A stretch of 64,000 bases of DNA. Source: Bacteroidales bacterium. GTDB lineage: Bacteria; Bacteroidota; Bacteroidia; Bacteroidales; WCHB1-69. The stretch spans positions 41,281 through 105,280 of the forward strand of contig JAFPXF010000019.1 of the NCBI GenBank assembly GCA_017394765.1, written 5' to 3'. Every line of letters begins with the position of its first letter. The stretch's first letter is position 1. A model generated the notes under the pieces. It ran no database searches and was not told where the DNA came from. It worked only from the letters and a program-made list of their open reading frames with translations. The position numbers and the translations under genes are program-made. Positions 57,053-64,000 of this stretch are shown here, piece after piece.

Positions 57053-57712
57053 AAGTTGCATCGGTTTGAGATCCGGGGAGATGATGAGGGTGGCCTCAGT
57101 GGCGGCCTTCACGTCGTCAACGGTGAACTCGGGGTTGATTTCGGTGAGGACAAGGCCCTCTTTGGTAACCTTGATGACGCCCATCTCTGTGACGATGAGG
57201 CTGACGGCGTTCTTGGCGGTCAGCGGCAGGTTGCAGGTGTGGAGGATTTTGGGGTTACCCTTCTGGGTGTGCTCCATCGCCACGATGACGGTCTTGGCCT
57301 GCATCAGGTCCATAGCGCCGCCCATACCGGCCACCAGTTTGCCGGGGACCATCCAGTTGGCGATGTCGCCGTTCTCGGCCACTTGCATAGCGCCGAGGAT
57401 GGTCTTATCGACGTGACCGCCTCTGACCATACAGAAGGAGTCGGCGGAGCTGAAGGAGACGGCGCCGGGCTGTGCGGTGATGAAGCCGCCGCCGGAGTTG
57501 ACGAGGTTCGGGTCTTCCTGGCCTTCGGCGGGCGTGGGACCCATACCCAGCATACCGTTCTCGGTTTGCAGAATCACGTGGACGTCACTGGGCAGATAGT
57601 TCGGCACCATCGTGGGCAAGCCGATACCCAAGTTGACAACGTCGCCGTCTTTCAATTCCTTGGCGACTCTTTTTGCAATGGTTTCTCTGATTTGAGCTTT
57701 ATCCATAGTCAT
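57047..57712 (-). CDS. 3-oxoacid / acetoacetate CoA-transferase subunit B
   Basis: A 221-residue subunit B (AtoA/ScoB type) of a two-subunit CoA-transferase that moves CoA between acyl groups such as acetoacetate and butyrate or acetate. VVNLGIGLPTMVPNYLP opens the fold, and the catalytic Glu is in the ENGMLGMGP motif near residue 51. GGHVDKTILGAMQV and WMVPGKLVAGMGGAMDL are also diagnostic. It has its own promoter element upstream and no subunit A gene beside it in this window, although subunit B requires a partner. The next gene downstream is the acyl-CoA dehydrogenase, 136 bp away across two short repeats. Confidence 0.93.
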   Translation of the reverse strand: MTMDKAQIRETIAKRVAKELKDGDVVNLGIGLPTMVPNYLPSDVHVILQTENGMLGMGPTPAEGQEDPNLVNSGGGFITAQPGAVSFSSADSFCMVRGGHVDKTILGAMQVAENGDIANWMVPGKLVAGMGGAMDLMQAKTVIVAMEHTQKGNPKILHTCNLPLTAKNAVSLIVTEMGVIKVTKEGLVLTEINPEFTVDDVKAATEATLIISPDLKPMQLD

Positions 57713-58189
57713 TATATTTTAAAAAGTTATACTTAATTCTAGTACACCCGATAAGGGCGGGCAAAGATACAAAAAAAACAGTCCGATTCCATAACGTTTT
57801 CAACACTACCCGTGAAAATCAACTTCGACCGGGGCGTGAACGTGGTGAGGAAGGTATTCGAAAGTTATTCATAATGCATAAGGTGCTTTGGCGTGCCACC
57901 ATTCCGCTCACTGCGTTTGCGGAATCCCCATCTCGCAAGCATAGGATAAGGGATGTGTTGAATACCAGTTATTTACAAAAAAATATCGAAAATCTCATTT
58001 TTCCTGCAACATTAGTCACCATTATTTCGTCTTAAAAAAAACACCAGCTATAAACCCCAACAAATATGAAAAAGCAAGGCGGGAATCAGCGATGTGAAAT
58101 TTGTGGTGGTTAGGAGATAGCGGTTATGCCTTGACGAATTTGTAACATTTTCACCTTTTCTTGCATCTATCCGTAAAAAATATAATGTC
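57713..58189. other. 477-bp divergent intergenic region
   Basis: It separates the CoA-transferase gene from the plus-strand T9SS cargo gene. The -7 element at 57762-57769 serves the minus strand. No clear TAnnTTTG element was found for the cargo gene, and no credible small gene or strong hairpin was seen in the remainder. Confidence 0.6.
57762..57769 (-). promoter_or_regulatory. -7 promoter element (TATCTTTG on minus strand) for the CoA-transferase gene
   Basis: The minus strand reads TATCTTTGCCCGCCC, matching TAnnTTTG, 50 bp upstream of the start codon at 57712. Confidence 0.7.
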
Positions 58190-61100
58190 ATGAAAAGAAC
58201 GCTATTCATTTGTCTTTCCCTATTGATTGCCAGCTTATTGTCAGCACAATCTGTTGTCATCACCGTCGGCACAGAAACGACCAACGGCTATTATGCCCCC
58301 TTCAATTCCTACTATCATCACTCCTGGAACCAGTGCATCTACAACGCATCGGAAATCGGCGTTTCCGGAGATATCACCTCCATCGCCTGGCATTGCGCGA
58401 ACAACCAAAGTTCCCTGCAATGCAACAACATCACCATCTATATGGGCACCATCACTGACACCGCCCACACCCTCAGCACGGACTGGCTGCCGATGGACTC
58501 CCTCACGATGGTGTATCAGGGCCAGAATGTCATCATCGGCAACCAAACCGGATGGAAGACCTTTTATCTGAACACGCCATTCCACTACGACGGCACCCGC
58601 AACCTCGTGGTGGTCGTCTCCAAGACAGCCGACGACTACTCCGCGCAACGATGGAGTTTCACCAGCAAGTACAACGCCTGCCTCTACCGACAGAGCGACG
58701 ACGACCCCACGTTCGCTTCCCACCCGGGAACCAACGGCGGCACCCTGTCCTATAACCGTGCTAACATCCAGTTGGGCATCGACACGCTGCCCGGCAACTG
58801 CATACGGCCCGAGAACCTGACCGCGACTAACATCACCAACCACAGCGCGGACATCACCTGGCTCAATATGGGCAACGAGACCTCCTGGCAGGTGGTCTGT
58901 TTGCCGCAAGGCACTATGATAACGCCCTACGTTTACACCACGACCGTGACAACCACCGCCTATACCCTCAACAACCTCTTCCCGAATACGGGTTATGACT
59001 TTTATGTCAGGGCCGTGTGCGGCACCAACGACTATAGCACCTGGAACTCCATTCCCATCCACACCTTGAGCGACAACGTGGCAAACGTCCCCTATTTCTG
59101 CGATTTCGAGGACACGGCGGAGACCAACCGCTGGGTGCTGAATCCCAACCCCGGCCCCAATGACTGGGCCATTGGCAGCGCCACGCACGAGGGTCCCGGC
59201 ACCGGGCATTCAATGTACATCTCCAACGACAATGGCGCGACCAACTTCTACGATGGAAACAGCGAGAGCAGCAGCTGGGCCTATCGCGACCTCGATCTGC
59301 CCGTTGCCGCCCAATATGTCATCTCCTTCGATTGGAAAGGCATCGGGAGCTACAGTTCCAGCCCCACGGACTATATGCAGGTCTTCATCGGCGACCCGAC
59401 CTCCATCCCGGCCAGCAACGGCCTGCCGACCGGCCTCCATCCCATCGGCGGCTTCTTCTATGCACAAAACTCCTGGCAGCATTTCGAGGGAACCGTGGAC
59501 TCCTCGTTTGCCGGCACCAAAAGACTCTATTTCCGCTGGGTAAACAACAGTTACAGCGCAAGCAACCCGCCGGCGGCCGTGGACAATGTGATGGTCACGA
59601 ACACGAGCTGCGGCGCCCCGTACAACCTGACCCTGGACACAGTCACGACCAACTCGGCGACTCTCTCGTGGCAATCCTTCTCCACGAGCGACTCCCTCTG
59701 GGTAATCCGGTACGGTACGTTCGGTACCGACCCCGACTCTATGGCCACCATGCAGGCCACAACCACGACCTACACCATAACGGGGCTTACGGCGTCGCAA
59801 GCCTATGAGTGCTATGTAACCTCCTCCTGCGGCGGCGCACAGCGGCACATCACGTTCAAGACTGATTGCGGGCCCATCACTCAGTTGCCCGTCCGCACAG
59901 GTTTTGAAAGCGACACATTATACACCACTCCCTACTGCTGGCATGCGCTCACCACGGAAAACACCAATTGCTATGTTACTACCACCGAACCCTACGAGGG
60001 CAACACCTCGCTCTTCATACCCAACGACTGCTACGCTTCTCTGCCCATCATCGGCGGCAACCTGGCTATGAACAACCTGCAAATCGGGGGATGGATCCGT
60101 TCTTCAAGCTCGTCCACTCCCACACAGCTCATCGTCGGAATAATGAGTGACCCGAACGACTACAGCACCTTTGTCGCCGTTGACACGGTGAACCTCTCCA
60201 ACTCATTCCAGTTCTTCGAGGTCAACACAGCCAACTACACGGGCTACGGCCATTACCTGGCGCTGAACGCATCCGGGTATTCCTGTTATCTTGACAATGT
60301 GGAATTGAGCACGATTCCGCCGTGTCTCCGTCCGATGGATGTGACCGTGGACAGCACCACGCTGAGCTCGGTCTATCTCTCCTGGACGGAAGTCGGCACG
60401 GCCACGGCCTGGCGCGTCACCTACGGTCCGCAGGGCTTCACCCCCGGAGGGGCCAACAGCAGCACAGTGACGGCATCATCCACCCACATAGTTATCCCCA
60501 ACATCCCCGCTGCCATCCCCTACGACTTCTACGTGCAAGCCGACTGCGGCGGCCAATACAGCCTGTACTCAGTTCCTGCCACCGGCGCCACCGGAGGGTT
60601 CAATATGCCCACGACAGGTACTGTTACGCTGAACACTTGCAGCGCCATCCTCTATGATGACGGCGGTGTCAATGGAGATTACTCCATCAACTGCAACGCC
60701 ACCGTCGTTCTCCAGCCCAGCAGTCCCAACAGCGTGATGACCATTTCCGGCACTATCAATCTTGAAAACAACTACGACTTTATATATGTATATGAAGGAA
60801 CCAGTGCCACCGGGACTCCGCTCTACACGGGAACCGGCACGACCGTTATGCCCACCATCGTCTCCGCCTCCGGCCCGCTGACGGTCAAGTTCACGTCCGA
60901 CTACGCTATCGTCAAATCGGGTTTCGAGTTGACTGTCCAATGCCAGCAGGCCCCGAGCTGCGCCACACCGTCGAACATCCGCGTCATCGCGACAGAAGCC
61001 AACAGTCTGACGCTCACCTGGACAGAAAACGGCACCGCCACGCAGTGGGACATCTATTACGGAATGCAGATGAACAGTTTCACGCCGGATTTGAACTACC

Positions 61101-63679
61101 CCAATATGACGGTCACCACAGACACGGTCACCATCAACGGATTATGGGTGGGCACCACCTACGATTTCTATGTTCGGGCAAACTGCGGGGTCAACACCAG
61201 CGCGCTCTCCGGCGTCTTCTCCGCCGTCCCGGGCCGCGTCATTATGCCACAAACAGGCACCATTTCAATGACAATGTGCTCAGGCACAATCTTCGACGAT
61301 GGCGGATTTTCTAATGACTATTCCAACAACTGCGATGGCACAGTAATTGTATATCCCAGCACCCCAGGTGCGATGATGAAATTGGAGGGCACTTGCATTG
61401 TGGAAAACAACTGGGACCATCTCTACATTTACGACAGTGTGGGTACCAACGGTGCTCTGCTGGGATCTTTCGGCAACAACAGTCTCCAGAACATTTCCGT
61501 ACTCTCCACTACCGGTCCGCTCACCATCCATTTCACTTCGGACAACACTGTCCAGAAGCAAGGCTTCCAGCTGAACGCCTCTTGCGTCACCTGCATCCCG
61601 CCCATTCCCGTCGTTGACCACGTGGACAGCACCACCGTTTCCCTCCATTGGAGCGACCTTAACGGCTTGCAGACAGAATGGGAAGTCGCCTACGGTCCCC
61701 AAGGCTTCAACATCAATACCGCCACGCCCGTCATCATGACGACCAACACCCCCACATTGACCAACCTGACGCCGGATATGGCCTACGACTGCTACGTCCG
61801 TACAAGATGCAGCGCCACAGAGAACAGTACTTGGGAAATGGTGTCCTTCCACACACAATCCGCCGCTCCGGCTGTTGTGCCCTATTTCTGCGACTTCGAA
61901 GACACGGTGGAGAACAATGCCTGGACAATTGCCACCCACGGCCCCAATGAATGGTTCATCGGGAACACGATCAACCAGGATATGAACGGCAGCAACTGCC
62001 TGTACATATCCAACGACTCGGGCGCCCACAACGAGTACAACATCCACTTTGCGGGGGTGAGCTGGGCTTACCGCGACATCTATTTCGACCCTGCGACGGA
62101 ATACACCTTGTCGTTCGACTGGCGCGCTATGGGAGGCAACAACGCCTACCTGTCCGTCTATCTCGGCGACCCAGAGACCGTTGACCTTACGTACCCTTAC
62201 GACAATCCGGCCAACTCCACCACGCTGTTCGCCAAGCTGTACGGCCAAAGTTCGTGGCAAACCGCCACCTACACGCTGAACTCCTCTTGGGCGGGTACCA
62301 CCAAGCGGCTCTATTTCCGATGGGTTGGCGGCGACCCCAACGGGCAGAACCCGCCTGCCGCCATCGACAACCTTTCCATATTCACCGAGACCTGCGGACA
62401 GCCCCAGCAGGTGACGGTCTCCAACATCACCAGCACCACCGCGCACATCGCTTGGACGCCCGCCGACAGTCTTGACACCGCCTGGGCCGTCGTGTACGGT
62501 CCTGTCGGCACCGACCCCGACGCACAGGTCCCGACCATTGTGCACACTCCCGAATTCGACATCTCGGGACTGAGTCCGATGCTACGCTATGAAGTCTATG
62601 TGCGGACCCAATGCGATGCAGGACAGCACTCCGTATGGTCCGTGGTGTGCCCGTTCAACGCAGCCTGCGGGCCGATGGACCTGCCCTACTCTGACGACTT
62701 CTCCCTGTATCCTTCCAACGTTTATTATCCGGAGTGCTGGCACATCCTCACCAATTATTCGAGCAATCCCAACATTTTCCACTCATCAGCGGCTCAATAT
62801 CTGATGGTGCCGGGCAACAACAACTCCTACTGTTTTGTCATTCTTCCGGAAGTCTCCAGCCTGTATGCCTCCAACAACTTGTATGTGGAATACAGTATGC
62901 GCACGGGCAACGTGCAGAACTATATGGAGATCGGTATGATGACCGACTTCACCGATGCCTCCACCTTTGTGTCTATGGACACGTTGATCAACACCACCGA
63001 CACCGCTTTCGAATCAAGCTACACCAGTTTTGCCTCCTACACCGGCAACGGGCGTTATATCGCCTTCAAATGTGTATTCCCGGCATCGGGCTTCTTACGG
63101 CTGGATGACATCTACGTCGGGTTCCTCCACAACCCGTACGACACCTGCCCCACACCACAGAACCTCACGGCACAGAACCTGTCGGCCACCAGCACAAATC
63201 TGACATGGACGCAGGATATGACACTTGTCCAAGGCTGGGAGGTCCATTACCGCAGCATGGGCGATACCGCATGGACAATCGTCCCCGCCACGAGCACGAA
63301 TTACATCCTCACGGGACTGACTGAGAATGCACCTTACGAAGCCTTCGTCACCGCACACTGCCTCTACGGGCTGGTCAGTCTCGCCTCCGACACCATCACG
63401 TTCACGCCTGTGGGCATTGACGTCCATAATGAAAGCAGCATCCTCCTCTACCCCAACCCGACCAACGGCCGGATCCGGGTGCAGAGTCATGGCAACGGCA
63501 TCCGCAGCGTGTCCGTATATGACATGACGGGACGTCTTGTCATTCCCACTGCGACGGGCGCGCGACAAGACGAGAAGACCGTCATATTAGACGCATCGTG
63601 GCTGCCCGCCGGCATCTATTTCGCCAAGATTCTATTGGAAGATAATGTATGGGTAACCAAACGATTTGTCAAACAATAA
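58190..63679 (+). CDS. Very large secreted T9SS type A cargo with Fn3, MAM/jelly-roll and CUB-like modules
   Basis: An 1829-residue secreted protein with signal peptide MKRTLFICLSLLIASLLSA and a C-terminal T9SS type A sorting domain (ILLYPNPTNGRIRVQS ... LPAGIYFAKI ... VTKRFVKQ). Fibronectin III-like modules (NITNHSADITWLNMG and similar) alternate with two duplicated domain types. Two jelly-roll (choice-of-anchor J/MAM-like) domains start VPYFCDFEDT, at about residues 300 and 1230. Two CUB-like domains start MPTTGTVTLNTCSA and MPQTGTISMTMCSG, at about residues 805 and 1020, with paired cysteines. No enzymatic domain was recognised. It is likely a surface adhesin or scaffold, followed by a strong terminator. 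Confidence 0.9.
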   Translation: MKRTLFICLSLLIASLLSAQSVVITVGTETTNGYYAPFNSYYHHSWNQCIYNASEIGVSGDITSIAWHCANNQSSLQCNNITIYMGTITDTAHTLSTDWLPMDSLTMVYQGQNVIIGNQTGWKTFYLNTPFHYDGTRNLVVVVSKTADDYSAQRWSFTSKYNACLYRQSDDDPTFASHPGTNGGTLSYNRANIQLGIDTLPGNCIRPENLTATNITNHSADITWLNMGNETSWQVVCLPQGTMITPYVYTTTVTTTAYTLNNLFPNTGYDFYVRAVCGTNDYSTWNSIPIHTLSDNVANVPYFCDFEDTAETNRWVLNPNPGPNDWAIGSATHEGPGTGHSMYISNDNGATNFYDGNSESSSWAYRDLDLPVAAQYVISFDWKGIGSYSSSPTDYMQVFIGDPTSIPASNGLPTGLHPIGGFFYAQNSWQHFEGTVDSSFAGTKRLYFRWVNNSYSASNPPAAVDNVMVTNTSCGAPYNLTLDTVTTNSATLSWQSFSTSDSLWVIRYGTFGTDPDSMATMQATTTTYTITGLTASQAYECYVTSSCGGAQRHITFKTDCGPITQLPVRTGFESDTLYTTPYCWHALTTENTNCYVTTTEPYEGNTSLFIPNDCYASLPIIGGNLAMNNLQIGGWIRSSSSSTPTQLIVGIMSDPNDYSTFVAVDTVNLSNSFQFFEVNTANYTGYGHYLALNASGYSCYLDNVELSTIPPCLRPMDVTVDSTTLSSVYLSWTEVGTATAWRVTYGPQGFTPGGANSSTVTASSTHIVIPNIPAAIPYDFYVQADCGGQYSLYSVPATGATGGFNMPTTGTVTLNTCSAILYDDGGVNGDYSINCNATVVLQPSSPNSVMTISGTINLENNYDFIYVYEGTSATGTPLYTGTGTTVMPTIVSASGPLTVKFTSDYAIVKSGFELTVQCQQAPSCATPSNIRVIATEANSLTLTWTENGTATQWDIYYGMQMNSFTPDLNYPNMTVTTDTVTINGLWVGTTYDFYVRANCGVNTSALSGVFSAVPGRVIMPQTGTISMTMCSGTIFDDGGFSNDYSNNCDGTVIVYPSTPGAMMKLEGTCIVENNWDHLYIYDSVGTNGALLGSFGNNSLQNISVLSTTGPLTIHFTSDNTVQKQGFQLNASCVTCIPPIPVVDHVDSTTVSLHWSDLNGLQTEWEVAYGPQGFNINTATPVIMTTNTPTLTNLTPDMAYDCYVRTRCSATENSTWEMVSFHTQSAAPAVVPYFCDFEDTVENNAWTIATHGPNEWFIGNTINQDMNGSNCLYISNDSGAHNEYNIHFAGVSWAYRDIYFDPATEYTLSFDWRAMGGNNAYLSVYLGDPETVDLTYPYDNPANSTTLFAKLYGQSSWQTATYTLNSSWAGTTKRLYFRWVGGDPNGQNPPAAIDNLSIFTETCGQPQQVTVSNITSTTAHIAWTPADSLDTAWAVVYGPVGTDPDAQVPTIVHTPEFDISGLSPMLRYEVYVRTQCDAGQHSVWSVVCPFNAACGPMDLPYSDDFSLYPSNVYYPECWHILTNYSSNPNIFHSSAAQYLMVPGNNNSYCFVILPEVSSLYASNNLYVEYSMRTGNVQNYMEIGMMTDFTDASTFVSMDTLINTTDTAFESSYTSFASYTGNGRYIAFKCVFPASGFLRLDDIYVGFLHNPYDTCPTPQNLTAQNLSATSTNLTWTQDMTLVQGWEVHYRSMGDTAWTIVPATSTNYILTGLTENAPYEAFVTAHCLYGLVSLASDTITFTPVGIDVHNESSILLYPNPTNGRIRVQSHGNGIRSVSVYDMTGRLVIPTATGARQDEKTVILDASWLPAGIYFAKILLEDNVWVTKRFVKQ

Positions 63680-63686
63680 TATTTGC

Positions 63687-63710
63687 AGAGACGCGGCGTG
63701 CCGCGTCTCT
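63687..63710 (+). terminator. Rho-independent terminator of the 1829-residue cargo gene
   Basis: A perfect 10-bp stem AGAGACGCGG / CCGCGTCTCT with a 4-nt loop is followed by seven T residues, 8 bp after the stop codon. Confidence 0.93.
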
Positions 63711-63721
63711 TTTTTTTATCA

Positions 63722-63793
63722 ACATGATGGCACAAGCCCGACATTAACAAGTCTCCAAACAACGCTTTTTTCCAATGCCTCCATTTCGCGGCG
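63722..63793. repeat. Diverged dispersed intergenic repeat, copy 2
   Basis: It carries the same two blocks as 26243-26302: ACATGATGGCAC (63722-63733) and the 26-bp block at 63768-63793 with 23 of 26 matches. The spacer is 12 bp longer than in copy 1. Confidence 0.65.
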
Positions 63794-64000
63794 AACAATC
63801 CTGGTGCTTCGTGGCACGCCGATTCCCGCGCCGCGAGAGGGCATCGGTGCCGTCGTTCCTCCCCACACCGCGCTCCTTCGTCGCTTGTGTATTATAGGTT
63901 AAAATCAAGTTTTTTTTCAAAAAGTTATCAACATTTTTCAGCAGAAGGAATCAGGATGCATATTTCATGGTATTCACATAAGGTGTTCCTCTTTTTATGA

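Larger units (their letters stand above)
63680..64000. other. 321-bp region after the T9SS cargo gene, to window end
   Basis: It contains the cargo gene terminator, the second copy of a dispersed intergenic repeat, a GC-rich stretch (63790-63890), and an AT-rich tail. No coding frame was supported. Confidence 0.6.

Noticed and set aside
58048..58284. 78-residue minus-strand frame upstream of the large T9SS cargo gene
   Set aside because: It overlaps the cargo gene's signal-peptide region on the opposite strand and shows no recognisable features.
63900..63940. TTATCAACA resembling a DnaA box
   Set aside because: A single near-match in an AT-rich tail, with no cluster of boxes and no dnaA or dnaN gene nearby.

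Overview
The window looks like chromosomal DNA of an anaerobic member of the Bacteroidota, probably Bacteroidales-like. Four lines of evidence point there. The intergenic regions repeatedly carry the Bacteroidota -7 promoter element TAnnTTTG. Two very large secreted proteins end in type IX secretion (T9SS) type A sorting domains and two others in type B (gliding-motility C-terminal) domains. Lineage-typical families are present: a TonB-dependent receptor with a DUF4249 lipoprotein, DUF3857 transglutaminases, DUF4293, a YwqK/MORN protein and a flavoredoxin-rubredoxin fusion. The metabolism is anaerobic: HydE for [FeFe]-hydrogenase, HdrC/HdrD-like Fe-S proteins, and EtfAB with an acyl-CoA dehydrogenase. 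No phage, integrase, transposase, CRISPR array or rRNA was seen. The species cannot be named from the sequence.

Layout. 1-4.2 kb: 3' part of mnmE, then pfkA, a sirtuin, a small lipoprotein and a GNAT acetyltransferase. 4.3-7.9 kb (minus): aquaporin, sodium:solute symporter, glucose-6-phosphate isomerase. 8.2-11.6 kb (plus): TonB-dependent receptor and DUF4249 lipoprotein. 11.7-17.6 kb (minus): a small lipoprotein, an S8 protease, then a VOC / HdrC / HdrC / HdrD-like redox operon. 17.7-19.4 kb (plus): TlpA-like thioredoxin protein. 19.5-26.0 kb (minus): Kce and Kal of lysine fermentation behind a Fur-family regulator, then a 1534-residue T9SS cargo. 26.5-28.1 kb (plus): ketosynthase-like protein and EamA transporter. 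28.1-35.9 kb (minus): five-gene operon of two DUF3857 proteins, a eukaryote-like glycogen branching enzyme, a MORN protein and a hydrolase-LysM fusion. 36.0-38.4 kb: rubredoxin fusion, TerC, 3-methyladenine glycosylase. 38.5-44.3 kb (plus): ECF sigma factor, an anti-sigma-like membrane protein ending in a T9SS type B domain, an inactive M16-like protein, a secreted Fn3 protein with the same type of domain, and a second EamA transporter. 44.4-48.7 kb: active M16 protease, HydE, tRNA-Ala(GGC). 49.2-57.7 kb (minus): IspG, ThiL, YbaK, DUF4293, lipoprotein, LolD-like ATPase, EtfA, EtfB, acyl-CoA dehydrogenase, CoA-transferase subunit B. 58.2-63.7 kb (plus): an 1829-residue T9SS cargo and its terminator.

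How the parts fit. Kce and Kal, the CoA-transferase subunit, the acyl-CoA dehydrogenase and the bifurcating-type EtfAB are steps of lysine fermentation to butyrate, here split over two loci. The HdrC/HdrD-like operon and HydE offer routes for the resulting electrons (inference). Pgi and PfkA cover upper glycolysis and GlgB glycogen synthesis.

The most unusual locus is the ECF sigma operon at 38.5-43.3 kb. The protein in the anti-sigma position carries a periplasmic T9SS type B sorting domain, which suggests a regulator that senses the state of type IX secretion. This is a hypothesis, not a demonstrated function. All residue alignments, repeats and promoter matches were made by eye; no search was run.
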